This document shows positions 1 through 7,046 of a DNA stretch of 24,872 bases, piece after piece. The DNA is from Gammaproteobacteria bacterium. Its GTDB lineage: Bacteria > Pseudomonadota > Gammaproteobacteria > Thiohalobacterales > Thiohalobacteraceae. The DNA is taken from contig JAHJQQ010000051.1 of assembly GCA_018819175.1 (NCBI GenBank), forward strand, positions 1 through 24,872, read 5' to 3'. A model generated the notes under the pieces. It ran no database searches and had not been told where the DNA came from. It saw only the letters and a list, made by a program, of their open reading frames with translations. The position numbers and the translations under genes were made by a program. The number at the start of each line of letters is the position of its first letter. The first letter of the stretch is position 1.

Positions 1-83
1 CCGTTTGCCGCGAGCCAAGGCGTACTGAGCGCGGTGTACTCGACGTACATAAGCGAGGTGCAACGCAGGATCGCGGCAAACGG
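1..83. repeat. Palindromic intergenic repeat with nested hairpins
   Basis: A perfect 13-bp inverted repeat bounds this element: CCGTTTGCCGCGA at 1-13 pairs with TCGCGGCAAACGG at 71-83. Inside it, TGTAC (35-39) pairs with GTACA (45-49) around TCGAC, giving a cruciform or branched hairpin. The core also has CAAGGCG followed later by CAACGCAGG, a layout I associate with dispersed intergenic repeats of proteobacteria. That family link is from memory. The element may continue left of the window. It lies downstream of the alpha/beta hydrolase gene and no coding frame explains it. Confidence 0.6.
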
Positions 84-153
84 GCCCCGTCCCCCATAGA
101 TATCCAAAAGGGGGTTGCGCCCCAAAAGGCGCCATGCCGCGGATAGGGTTAAC

Positions 154-177
154 AGGCCCTAGGTATTACCTGGGCCT
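154..177 (-). terminator. Hairpin at the hydrolase stop codon, possible terminator
   Basis: AGGCCC-T-AGGT (154-164) pairs with ACCT-GGGCCT (168-177) around ATT, with one bulged base. The stem overlaps the stop codon (159-161) of the minus-strand hydrolase. No strong U-tract follows on the minus strand, so it is either a weak terminator or an mRNA 3'-end stem. Confidence 0.35.
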
Positions 178-851
178 TCGACCCACCCTAACAGGTGGTC
201 GCGCAATTGATTCAACCGGCCATGGAAGAAATGCCCAACCTCGGGCATGCGGACGATCTGCGGTGCGGGATTTTGCGCCTCGGCCCAGGTTAAGGCCTCG
301 GTACTCGGCACGATTTCATCGGCCTCTCCCTGCACCAGCAGCCAAGGACATTCCGGTGGTGTGAGCGCCGTGAAATCAAAAAAATTGACCGGCGGCGCCA
401 CGATTATCAAACCTTTAAGAGGATATTCCCGGGCCACGTTGAGCGCCACATAGGCGCCAAAGGAAAATCCTGCCAACCACAGGGCATGGCCAGGGCGTTG
501 CTTTTGGGCCCAGTCGAGCACGGCGCGCAGATCATCGACCTCGCCCACACCTTGCGCATACTCCCCGTCGCTGGATTCAACACCGCGGAAATTAAAGCGT
601 AATGTCCCAATCCCGGACTCGTTGAACGCGCGCGAGAGAGTATCGACCACCTTGTTGTGCATAGTCCCGCCATACAGCGGATGCGGATGACAAATGATAC
701 CGATGGCGTGCATTTCCCGCCCATCCGGTGGACATGCAGTAACACCCTGGAGCATACCTGCAGGACCAGGTATCCAGACCGGCCCCCCCACACAACTGGG
801 AACCGTTTCGTCACCGTCATACCAGTGACTGCCTGGTTCGGCTGCAAGCAT
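159..851 (-). CDS. Alpha/beta hydrolase family protein
   Basis: A 230-residue soluble alpha/beta-fold hydrolase, probably an esterase, thioesterase or peptidase-like enzyme; the substrate cannot be read. Seen: an HPHPLYGG stretch near residue 55 (oxyanion region), FNFRGVESSDG at about 86-96, the nucleophile elbow GFSFG with Ser130, an acidic residue at Asp178 in GEADEIVP, and His207 in VGHFFHG, so the catalytic triad is complete. Length fits the small single-domain group with the FNFRGVG-type motif. The start is uncertain: the ATG at 851 has no clear Shine-Dalgarno, the family-like region begins only around residue 20, and a run of seven C lies at 783-789. A one-base change there would join the frame to another ATG at 820. 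It stands alone on the minus strand downstream of the nrdJ cluster. Confidence 0.8.
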   Translation of the reverse strand: MLAAEPGSHWYDGDETVPSCVGGPVWIPGPAGMLQGVTACPPDGREMHAIGIICHPHPLYGGTMHNKVVDTLSRAFNESGIGTLRFNFRGVESSDGEYAQGVGEVDDLRAVLDWAQKQRPGHALWLAGFSFGAYVALNVAREYPLKGLIIVAPPVNFFDFTALTPPECPWLLVQGEADEIVPSTEALTWAEAQNPAPQIVRMPEVGHFFHGRLNQLRDHLLGWVEGPGNT

Positions 852-930
852 GGTTCAAAATCCAGGGTTTAGGCGGGAGGGCCGGTTTAGCAACGACGGG
901 AGGGAGATAAAAGTAAACACGATACCTCAG

Positions 931-948
931 CAGGCGGTCAGCCGCCTG
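931..948. repeat. GC-rich hairpin between hydrolase and small ORF
   Basis: CAGGCGG (931-937) pairs with CCGCCTG (942-948) around TCAG. It lies just past the stop of the minus-strand 74-residue ORF and could end the nrdJ cluster transcript. No T-tract follows on the minus strand, so a terminator role is only possible. Confidence 0.4.
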
Positions 949-978
949 AGCTTATTGCACATCAGCTGACAGCATTGA

Positions 979-1203
979 CTATAGGTCTCGAGCTCGCTCG
1001 CGCCTTTCCAGCCGCGGCGAATGCAACGCCAAGTCGAGATAATACCAGCCACGCATATCCACGAACTCGCGCTTGCCGTTGGCATATTCCACGGCCACGC
1101 AGGTGACACGGTTGCCGTTGTACACGAGCGCTCTGACCTGGATGAGCTGGCCAACAATGTTGGTATACCAGTAACCGGGCAACGGTTTTTGTTGTAATAA
1201 CAT
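979..1203 (-). CDS. Small hypothetical protein downstream of nrdJb
   Basis: A 74-residue ORF on the same strand as nrdJb and 90 bp after it. The composition looks like a real small domain rather than a shadow: aromatic and beta-rich (PGYWYTNIVGQLIQVRALVYNG, then VAVEYANGKREFV and GWYYLDLALH), ending in a charged tail rich in Arg and Glu. No signal peptide, membrane span or metal motif is visible. I have an impression of similar small proteins near class II ribonucleotide reductase genes but cannot name a family. Its position makes co-transcription with nrdJa-nrdJb plausible. A frame-shifted ORF (927-1157) over the same DNA looks like a shadow. Confidence 0.5.
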   Translation of the reverse strand: MLLQQKPLPGYWYTNIVGQLIQVRALVYNGNRVTCVAVEYANGKREFVDMRGWYYLDLALHSPRLERRERARDL

Positions 1204-1293
1204 TGTTTTACCGCCCCAAAAAATGTTCGTTAATCATCTGACTGAAGCGTCATGCTAGGCGATGTTTTCCCACCCGCTCGGCACCCGAATCAG

Positions 1294-1998
1294 CTACCCG
1301 CATTTAGAGTCGCCACAGTTGAGGCAGGTCATGCACCCGTCCATCAGTATGGCCGCTTTAGTATGGCATTTCCCGCACAATTGCGCACCCTCGGGAAATT
1401 CGCCGGGGTCTTTACTTTCGGCATTCTTTACAGTCGCTTCGTACTGGGCACGTTTTTCATTTACCAGTTTTTTCTGGTGTTCATCAAGGTCATCGTCTTT
1501 GAGCATACCAATCATGCGCAGATGACATTCAATGGCGTCGCCTATTTCCGCCACCAGCGAAGGCATGTACTTGCCGCCCTTCTTGAAATAACCACCGCGC
1601 GGATCGAATACCGAACGCAACTCTTCCACCAGAAAAGTCACATCACCACCTTTGCGGAACACGGCGGAAATAATCCGCGTCAGCGCCACTATCCACTGGA
1701 AGTGATCCATGTTCTTCGAATTGATGAAAACCTCGAAGGGACGCCGCAGTTCATGCTCGGTGCCATGATTGAGAATAATGTCGTTGATGGTGACATAGAG
1801 TGCATGCTCGGACAGTGGGGTCTTCACCTTGTAGGTCGACCCCAACAGCATATCCGGACGTTCCAGCCGTTCGTGCAGCTGAACAACCTTATCCTGTGCT
1901 TTCTGCTTTTCTACGACAGCTGACGTAGCTTCCTTTTCCGCCCGGTCATCCTGGGCAACGCTGTAACCGACGATTTTCTTGTCGATCTTGATAGCCAT
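1294..1998 (-). CDS. nrdJb: B12-dependent ribonucleotide reductase, NrdJb subunit
   Basis: A 234-residue protein matching the second half of class II ribonucleotide reductase in genomes where NrdJ is split. In Pseudomonas aeruginosa NrdJb is needed along with NrdJa for activity. Seen: a central TSCPD-like region with FINSKNMDHFQWIVALTRI and the Gly/Lys-rich GGYFKKGGKYMPSL, then a cysteine-rich tail with Cys208, 211, 222, 225, 228 and 233 in CxxC pairs. That tail is expected to shuttle reducing equivalents to the active site or bind zinc. The ATG at 1998 has a GGAGG Shine-Dalgarno at 2008-2012. It follows nrdJa by 129 bp on the same strand and is probably co-transcribed. All expected parts are present, so it looks like a functional subunit. 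Confidence 0.9.
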   Translation of the reverse strand: MAIKIDKKIVGYSVAQDDRAEKEATSAVVEKQKAQDKVVQLHERLERPDMLLGSTYKVKTPLSEHALYVTINDIILNHGTEHELRRPFEVFINSKNMDHFQWIVALTRIISAVFRKGGDVTFLVEELRSVFDPRGGYFKKGGKYMPSLVAEIGDAIECHLRMIGMLKDDDLDEHQKKLVNEKRAQYEATVKNAESKDPGEFPEGAQLCGKCHTKAAILMDGCMTCLNCGDSKCG

Positions 1999-2021
1999 TT
2001 TTCAACACCTCCGGTGAGATA

Positions 2022-2118
2022 CAAGGCACGAGTGACAAGATACAAACCAGGAAACCGATCAGCCATAGCGACAAAATCAGCATTACAGTTTTACTTGCAT
2101 CTTGTCTCTTGCACCTTG
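2022..2118. repeat. Imperfect inverted repeat between nrdJa and nrdJb
   Basis: The 20-mer at 2022-2041 (CAAGGCACGAGTGACAAGAT) is complementary at 16 of 20 positions to 2099-2118 (ATCTTGTCTCTTGCACCTTG). GATACAA occurs twice near the left arm (from 2018 and from 2039), so short direct repeats lie inside the larger stem. In RNA it would form a long stem-loop in the nrdJa-nrdJb spacer and could set processing or relative expression of the two subunits. It may also simply be a dispersed repeat. Confidence 0.55.
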
Positions 2119-2127
2119 CCTCTGAAA

Positions 2128-4281
2128 TTAGAATTTACCGTAATAACCTTCTTTCAGCGCATCGTAAAGATTGCCAGCGGCGTGAATCTCACCGTCGTAT
2201 TCGATCTCTTCGTTGCCCTTGACCTCCAGCTTGCTGCCATCGTCCAGCGTGAACACATAGGTCGTGTTTTCTAAATCTTTTTCCTTCACCAACACACCCT
2301 GGAAAGCGGCGGGATTGAAGCGGAAGGTGGTGCAACCCTTCAGGCCCTGTTCATAGGCATACAGATAGATATCCTTGAATTGCTCATAGGGATAATCGGT
2401 GGGCACGTTCGCGGTCTTGGAAATACTGGAGTCCACCCACTTCTGCGCCGCGGCCTGAATATCGACATGCTCACGCGGATTGATGTCCTCTGCAGTGATG
2501 AAATACTCCGGCAGCTTGGCGTCTTCCTCATCGGAATACGGCATGGCATTGGCGTTGATGAGTTCGCGATAGGCCAGCAGCTCATAGGAAAACACCATGA
2601 CCTTTTCCTTGGTCTTGCGGCCTTCACGGATCACGTTGCGGGAATAATGGTGCGCAAAGGATGGCTCGATGCCATTGCTGGCATTGTTGGCCAGTGACAG
2701 CGAAATGGTACCGGTCGGTGCAATCGAGCTGTGATGCGTGAAGCGCGCGCCGACCAACGCCAGTTCTTCCACCAGATCCGGCGCGACCTCGGCAACCCGC
2801 TGCATATACCGACTATATTTTGCATGCAGTAACTTGCCCATAATACGGTCACCCGGCTTCCAGCCGTCATCCGCCATTTCCGGGCGCAGCCGCAGCATCT
2901 CTTCCGTGATCGTGAATTCTTCGTCCATGATCGGCGCCGGACCTTTTTCCTTGGCCAATTCCAATGCGCTGCGCCAGCCTTCAACCGCCATTTCGCGGGA
3001 CACACGCTCGGTGAACTCCAGCGACTCGGGCGCGCCGTACTTCATACGCAGCATGGTGAGCGTCGAACCCAGCCCGAGAAAACCCATGCCATGTCGACGT
3101 TTGCGCAGAATCTCGTCGCGCTGACCTTCCAACGGCAGACCATTGATCTCGACCACGTTATCGAGCATGCGCGTGAAGGTCGCGACGACCTTGCGATACT
3201 CATCCCAATCGAAACGCGCGCGCTCGGTGAAGGGATCGATAACAAATTTGGTGAGATTAACGGAGCCCAGCAGGCAGGAGCCGTACGGAGGCAGCGGCTG
3301 CTCACCGCAGGGATTGGTCGCGCGAATGTTCTCGCAGAACCAGTTGTTGTTCATCTCATTGACCTTGTCGATCAGGATAAAACCCGGTTCGGCAAAATCG
3401 TAGGTTGAGGCCATGATCACATCCCACAGCCGGCGCGCACGGATGGTGCGATACACCTTGCAGGCGACCTGACCAACTTCATTGGTCACGTAGCCGGTCT
3501 TGACCGGCCAATCGCGCCAGACCGTCTGATCGGCATTATTCAGATCCATCGTCTCGCCGTCGTACTCGGCCTCCAGGATCGGGAACGCCAGCTTCCATTG
3601 CGCATCGGCCTTCACGGCCTCCATGAATTCTTCCGTGATCAGCAAACTGAGATTGAACTGACGCAAACGACCGTCTTCACGCTTGGCACGAATGAAATCC
3701 ATCACGTCCGGATGGCCGATATCGAAGGTCGCCATCTGCGCACCGCGACGACCACCGGCGGACGACACGGTGAAACACATCTTGTCGTAGATATCCATGA
3801 ACGACAGCGGGCCGGAGGTGTAGGCGCCAGCCCCTGCCACATAAGCGCCTTTGGGACGCAAGGTGGAAAATTCATAACCGATGCCGCAACCGGCCTTCAG
3901 GGTCAGTCCGGCCTCGTGCACCTTGTTCAGAATATTGTCCATGGAGTCGCGAATGGTGCCGGACACGGTACAGTTGATGGTCGAGGTGGCCGGCTTGTGT
4001 TCCAGGGCGCCGGCGTTGGAAGTAATACGGCCAGCGGGTATGGCACCGCGGCGCAATGCCCATAAAAAGGATTCGTACCAGAACTCACGCTTCTCAGGCG
4101 TCGCTTCGACATCAGCCAGCGCGCGCGCAACACGCTTGTAGGTGTCATCGATATCCTGATCGACAGCCTGGCCTTGTTTGGTTTTGAGGCGGTATTTCTT
4201 ATCCCAGATATCTTGTGATGCGGATTGCAGGGGTATATCGGTTGCCGAGGTGGCTACGGCCTTGAGGTGTGCTGGCTTCAT
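2128..4281 (-). CDS. nrdJa: B12-dependent ribonucleoside-diphosphate reductase, NrdJa subunit
   Basis: The 717-residue catalytic subunit of class II (adenosylcobalamin-dependent) ribonucleotide reductase, which makes deoxyribonucleotides with or without oxygen. Seen: Cys104 in NCTVSG (N-terminal redox cysteine), the glycine-rich LTLKAGCGIGYEFS, the substrate-loop region SSAGGRRGAQM, the diagnostic NPCGEQP with Cys325 (thiyl-radical position), and a late PTGTISLSLANNASNGIEPSF stretch. The start is set at 4281 because GGAGG sits at 4286-4290; a longer frame to 4434 adds 51 residues with no reductase character that run through the NrdR box and promoter. The C-terminal redox tail is absent here and supplied by the neighbouring nrdJb. 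No intein is present. No cobalamin riboswitch was recognised upstream. Confidence 0.95.
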   Translation of the reverse strand: MKPAHLKAVATSATDIPLQSASQDIWDKKYRLKTKQGQAVDQDIDDTYKRVARALADVEATPEKREFWYESFLWALRRGAIPAGRITSNAGALEHKPATSTINCTVSGTIRDSMDNILNKVHEAGLTLKAGCGIGYEFSTLRPKGAYVAGAGAYTSGPLSFMDIYDKMCFTVSSAGGRRGAQMATFDIGHPDVMDFIRAKREDGRLRQFNLSLLITEEFMEAVKADAQWKLAFPILEAEYDGETMDLNNADQTVWRDWPVKTGYVTNEVGQVACKVYRTIRARRLWDVIMASTYDFAEPGFILIDKVNEMNNNWFCENIRATNPCGEQPLPPYGSCLLGSVNLTKFVIDPFTERARFDWDEYRKVVATFTRMLDNVVEINGLPLEGQRDEILRKRRHGMGFLGLGSTLTMLRMKYGAPESLEFTERVSREMAVEGWRSALELAKEKGPAPIMDEEFTITEEMLRLRPEMADDGWKPGDRIMGKLLHAKYSRYMQRVAEVAPDLVEELALVGARFTHHSSIAPTGTISLSLANNASNGIEPSFAHHYSRNVIREGRKTKEKVMVFSYELLAYRELINANAMPYSDEEDAKLPEYFITAEDINPREHVDIQAAAQKWVDSSISKTANVPTDYPYEQFKDIYLYAYEQGLKGCTTFRFNPAAFQGVLVKEKDLENTTYVFTLDDGSKLEVKGNEEIEYDGEIHAAGNLYDALKEGYYGKF

Positions 4282-4393
4282 CGAACCTCCGGGTTCCCTT
4301 TTATCGTCTTGTTTATCGTTTTGGCCGGGATGCTTGTATGCCTGAGGGCACTGCCCGGCGCCGTACGATTGTATATTTGCGAGTCCTATCGAC

Positions 4394-4409
4394 ACACAAC
4401 ATATTGTGT
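4394..4409. promoter_or_regulatory. NrdR box 1 at the nrdJa promoter
   Basis: ACACAACATATTGTGT is a 16-bp near-palindrome matching the NrdR-box consensus ACACwAtATaTwGTgT except for one central base. It begins about ten bases after the candidate -10 of nrdJa (4425-4420, minus), so it would cover the transcription start. NrdR is the universal bacterial repressor of ribonucleotide reductase genes and responds to ATP/dATP. Confidence 0.85.
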
Positions 4410-4419
4410 CGATCGGCGT

Positions 4420-4448
4420 AGGGTATGCGGCCACTCAGAAGCTGTCAA
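4420..4448 (-). promoter_or_regulatory. Candidate sigma-70 promoter of nrdJa
   Basis: On the minus strand, TTGACA (4448-4443) is followed after 17 bases by TACCCT (4425-4420). The -35 is perfect and the -10 matches three of six positions. NrdR box 1 lies immediately downstream, a sensible repressor position. The leader would be about 130 bases long. Confidence 0.5.
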
Positions 4449-4561
4449 CAAGTGTCGTAGAAAATATTATTTGCTATATATAACAATACTATAAATTAAT
4501 CATCCTTACTTGATATTGACCTTTGCAAAGACCTTGCCAACCCATCCCACCTACAAGTAAA

Positions 4562-4577
4562 ACACAATATATAGTGT
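4562..4577. promoter_or_regulatory. NrdR box 2, exact consensus palindrome
   Basis: ACACAATATATAGTGT matches the NrdR consensus at every position. It starts 168 bp from box 1, close to 16 helical turns at 10.5 bp per turn, whereas the usual spacing between paired NrdR boxes is about 30 bp. It lies between the divergent nrdJa and hsp20 genes, 157 bp upstream of the hsp20 ATG. Confidence 0.8.
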
Positions 4578-4646
4578 TCCTAATATTCCTCTCTATCCCA
4601 GGCTGGGACCTATATCAAAGCCTGAGAACCCCCGTCTGGCAGCACC

Positions 4647-4675
4647 CTTGATGTCGGATTTGAGCATACCCATAT
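4647..4675 (+). promoter_or_regulatory. Sigma-32-type heat-shock promoter of the hsp20 operon
   Basis: CTTGAT (4647-4652), a 15-base spacer and ACCCATAT (4668-4675) match the RpoH consensus CTTGAA-N13-17-CCCCATnT at all but two positions. The expected start is near 4683, about 50 bases before the hsp20 ATG. This fits the heat-shock nature of every gene downstream. The rest of the 453-bp divergent region (4282-4734) is AT-rich and holds the nrdJa promoter and the NrdR boxes; no gene was seen in it. Confidence 0.7.
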
Positions 4676-4734
4676 CAATAATAGACTTGGCCCCAGTCTG
4701 ACGGGGCATAAACCAAATTGAGGAGAACGTCATC

Positions 4735-5181
4735 ATGAATATGGTCCGCTATGAACCCTGGAGTCTGCTCAACCAACTGCACGGCGAAATCGACCAGCTG
4801 TTTACTCCCCAGCGCCGGCGCCTGGGCGAGGACAGTGCCAATGTCGCGACCAGCGACTGGACGCCCGCCGTCGACATTAAGGAAGAGCCTGAGCGGTTTG
4901 TGATTCACGCCGACATTCCGGGCGTGGACCCCAAGGATATCGACGTGCATATGGAGAACGGCATTCTGACCATCAAGGGCGAACGCCAGTCGGAAACCAA
5001 AGAGGAGCGCGAAGGCTATAAGCGCGTCGAGCGCGTGCGCGGCAATTTCTATCGTCGCTTCAGCCTGCCGGATACCGCCAATGCCGAGGCCATCAGCGCC
5101 AAGTCGCAGCATGGTGTACTGGAAGTGGTGATTCCGAAACAACAGAAGGTGCAACCGCGCCGCATTCAAGTGGAAAGCTAA
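4735..5181 (+). CDS. hsp20: Small heat-shock protein, Hsp20/alpha-crystallin family
   Basis: A 148-residue ATP-independent holdase chaperone that binds unfolding proteins in the cytoplasm and passes them to Hsp70 systems. Seen: a short N-terminal arm (YEPWSLLNQLHGEIDQLF), then an alpha-crystallin domain from about residue 40 (DWTPAVDIKEEPERFVIHADIPGV), MENGILTIKGER, and the closing GVLEVVIPK, followed by a tail with RRIQV serving as the I/V-x-I/V motif. A good Shine-Dalgarno (TTGAGGAGAA) precedes the ATG. It is first in the heat-shock operon, behind a sigma-32-type promoter. A GC-rich hairpin follows its stop, so it is likely the most abundant product of the transcript. Confidence 0.95.
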   Translation: MNMVRYEPWSLLNQLHGEIDQLFTPQRRRLGEDSANVATSDWTPAVDIKEEPERFVIHADIPGVDPKDIDVHMENGILTIKGERQSETKEEREGYKRVERVRGNFYRRFSLPDTANAEAISAKSQHGVLEVVIPKQQKVQPRRIQVES

Positions 5182-5194
5182 TTGCTGTATCGGA

Positions 5195-5218
5195 CCCCGC
5201 GCCCACAACGGCGCGGGG
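5195..5218 (+). terminator. GC-rich hairpin between hsp20 and cbpA
   Basis: CCCCGCGCC (5195-5203) pairs perfectly with GGCGCGGGG (5210-5218) around CACAAC. No T-run follows, so it is better read as an attenuator or mRNA-stabilising stem than a full terminator. It would raise hsp20 mRNA relative to cbpA and the genes after it. Confidence 0.55.
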
Positions 5219-5249
5219 CGTTCACTGAACGCAAGCGAACAACCTGCCT

Positions 5250-6215
5250 ATGGAGTTCAAAGACTATTACAGCATTCTCGGCGTCGCCAAAGATGCGACC
5301 CAGGAGGATATCAAACGCGCCTACCGCAAGTTGGCGCGCAAATTTCATCCGGACGTCAGTAAGGAAGCGGATGCCGAGGCACGCTTCAAGGAACTCAACG
5401 AAGCCAACGAAGTCCTCAAAGACCCGGAAAAACGCGCCGCGTACGATCAACTCGGTAGCCAATGGCAAGCCGGCCAGGAATTCCGGCCGCCGCCGGATTG
5501 GGACGCCGGCTTTGAATTCAGTGGCGGTGGTTTCACCGGCGCCGATGCGCGTCAGTTCAGTGATTTCTTTGAATCCCTGTTCGGCACCCATTCCCCCTTC
5601 AGTGGTGCCCATGCCCGACCGGGTCGCAGTCGCCTGCGCGGCGAAGATCATCACGCCAAGATTCTCATCCGCCTGGAAGACAGCTTCCAGGGCGCGCAAC
5701 GCAACATCCAATTGCAGATGCCGGAGATGGATGCGCAAGGCCGGGTAAAACTGCGTAGTCGCACACTCAATATCCGGATACCGAAAGGCATCGGCGCCGG
5801 TCAGAAGATCCGCCTCAGCGGTCAAGGCGAATCCGGCAGCGCCGGCGGCGCTCCAGGCGATCTCTATCTGGAAATCGAATTTGAACCTCATTCGCTGTTT
5901 CAGGTCGAAGGACGCGATCTGCATCTCATGCTGCCACTCGCCCCCTGGGAAGCCGCCTTGGGCGCACAGATCCAGGTACCAACCCTGGGTGGACGCTTGG
6001 AGATGAAAGTACCTGCAGGCTCACAGTCAGGACAGAAACTGCGTCTCAAGGGTCGCGGCCTGCCAGGACAGCCACCAGGTGATCAATACGTTGTATTGAA
6101 GATCGTGAATCCACCGGCAGACAATGCCCGCACGCGCGAACTGTATCAACGCATGCAGCAGGAACTGCAGTTCAACCCGCGCGCGGACTGGGAGCACTAC
6201 AGTGGCGCCGCATGA
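5250..6215 (+). CDS. cbpA: Curved DNA-binding protein CbpA, DnaJ-like Hsp40 co-chaperone
   Basis: A 321-residue class B J-domain protein that stimulates DnaK ATPase; in E. coli CbpA also binds curved DNA. Seen: J-domain at 1-70 with the HPD motif at residues 33-35, a Gly/Phe-rich linker at about 85-125 (FEFSGGGF, FSGAHARPG), and two C-terminal substrate-binding beta domains (LEDSFQGAQRNIQL, then LAPWEAALGAQIQVPTLGG) ending in RDWEHYSG-like sequence. The cysteine-rich zinc finger of true DnaJ is absent, which together with the adjacent cbpM supports CbpA. Length is close to the E. coli protein (about 306). The Shine-Dalgarno is weak, so expression may depend on the upstream message. Confidence 0.92.
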   Translation: MEFKDYYSILGVAKDATQEDIKRAYRKLARKFHPDVSKEADAEARFKELNEANEVLKDPEKRAAYDQLGSQWQAGQEFRPPPDWDAGFEFSGGGFTGADARQFSDFFESLFGTHSPFSGAHARPGRSRLRGEDHHAKILIRLEDSFQGAQRNIQLQMPEMDAQGRVKLRSRTLNIRIPKGIGAGQKIRLSGQGESGSAGGAPGDLYLEIEFEPHSLFQVEGRDLHLMLPLAPWEAALGAQIQVPTLGGRLEMKVPAGSQSGQKLRLKGRGLPGQPPGDQYVVLKIVNPPADNARTRELYQRMQQELQFNPRADWEHYSGAA

Positions 6216-6531
6216 CCGGAAAGGACCGCTGGAGCTGATTGCGGTGGAACGACTGGAACTGACACTTCTGGATCTCTGCGCGGCGTGTGGAACACATGCC
6301 GAACGTCTCATCGAAATGGTTCAGGAAGGCGTTCTCGAACCGAGTGGCGTGGCGCCCTCCTCCTGGCGCTTCGACGCACTGGCACTGGAACGTGCCCGCA
6401 TCACGGTGCGACTGCAGCGCGATCTGGAACTTAATCTCGCGGGAGCCGCGCTGGTATTGGACCTGCTGGATGAACTGCACGACTTACGTCGTCATGTGAC
6501 CTTGTTGGAACGACAACTGTTCACATCATGA
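6202..6531 (+). CDS. cbpM: Chaperone modulatory protein CbpM
   Basis: A 109-residue partner that binds the J-domain of CbpA and blocks its DnaK-stimulating activity. Seen: the MerR-like N-terminal half LTLLDLCAACGTHAERLIEMVQEGVLEP, then WRFDALALERA, RLQRDLELNLAGAALVLDLLDE and a coiled C-terminal helix. I place the start at the GTG at 6202, which has GGGAG seven bases upstream and overlaps the end of cbpA by 14 bases. An ATG-only call would start at 6124 and prepend about 26 residues read out of frame from cbpA. The stop overlaps an ATG (ATGA at 6528-6531). The tight overlap suggests translational coupling that keeps CbpA and its inhibitor in balance. Confidence 0.88.
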   Translation: MAPHDRKGPLELIAVERLELTLLDLCAACGTHAERLIEMVQEGVLEPSGVAPSSWRFDALALERARITVRLQRDLELNLAGAALVLDLLDELHDLRRHVTLLERQLFTS

Positions 6532-6542
6532 GGTATACGGCC

Positions 6543-7043
6543 ATGAATGTACTCGACAAACTGACAGATAATCTCTCCCGCACCTGGGATAACCTCGCCC
6601 TTGGCTGGCAACAGTTGCGTGAACGGGCCGGTACCGCCCTGACTCGCTTCAATCCCGCCGCACGGCACGGCGAGCTTGAAACACAGCATGAGCGATTATT
6701 GCACCAGGCATCGCGCTGGGGACTCTTGGCAGCCGACGTAAGAGAAACCGCCACCGATGTCCGTATCCGTCTTGAAATTCCCGGCATGGAGCCGGATCAA
6801 TTCGACATTCAGGTGAGTGATGGGACGCTGTATGTCCGAGGCGAAAAACAACTTCACCGGGATACACAGGAAGACCGGTTCCACATCTTCGAATGCGCTT
6901 ACGGCAGCTTCGTACGCGCGATTCCGCTACCCGTGGATGTCAATGACAGCGCGGCCAAGGCACGCTATCGGCATGGGATTCTTGATATCACCTTACCCAA
7001 GACAACTCAGTCACAACGTCAACGCATCGAAGTCAAAGGATAA
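6543..7043 (+). CDS. Second Hsp20/alpha-crystallin family protein
   Basis: A 166-residue small heat-shock protein with a longer N-terminal arm than the first copy (LTDNLSRTWDNLALGWQQLRERAG). Seen: an alpha-crystallin domain from about residue 60 (DVRETATDVRIRLEIPGMEPDQF), VSDGTLYVRGEKQ, and GILDITLPK before a tail with QRIEV. The start is taken at 6543 because GAGG sits nine bases upstream; an in-frame ATG at 6528 overlaps the cbpM stop but has no Shine-Dalgarno and adds only five residues. The two Hsp20 proteins of this operon are clearly divergent, so they may form mixed oligomers or hold different clients rather than being a recent duplication. Confidence 0.9.
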   Translation: MNVLDKLTDNLSRTWDNLALGWQQLRERAGTALTRFNPAARHGELETQHERLLHQASRWGLLAADVRETATDVRIRLEIPGMEPDQFDIQVSDGTLYVRGEKQLHRDTQEDRFHIFECAYGSFVRAIPLPVDVNDSAAKARYRHGILDITLPKTTQSQRQRIEVKG

Positions 7044-7046
7044 TTC

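Noticed and set aside
841..875. tRNA T-arm-like sequence GGTTCAAAATCC
   Set aside because: The loop has an extra base and no acceptor, D or anticodon stem could be placed around it.
4282..4393. Cobalamin riboswitch in the nrdJa leader
   Set aside because: The B12-box words and the multi-stem layout were not seen; the region looks like a plain leader.
4282..4434. 51-residue N-terminal extension of NrdJa
   Set aside because: It would read through the NrdR box and promoter, and a proper Shine-Dalgarno lies just before the ATG at 4281.
5178..5924. 248-residue ORF on the minus strand
   Set aside because: Antisense to cbpA, whose J-domain and C-terminal domain are intact.
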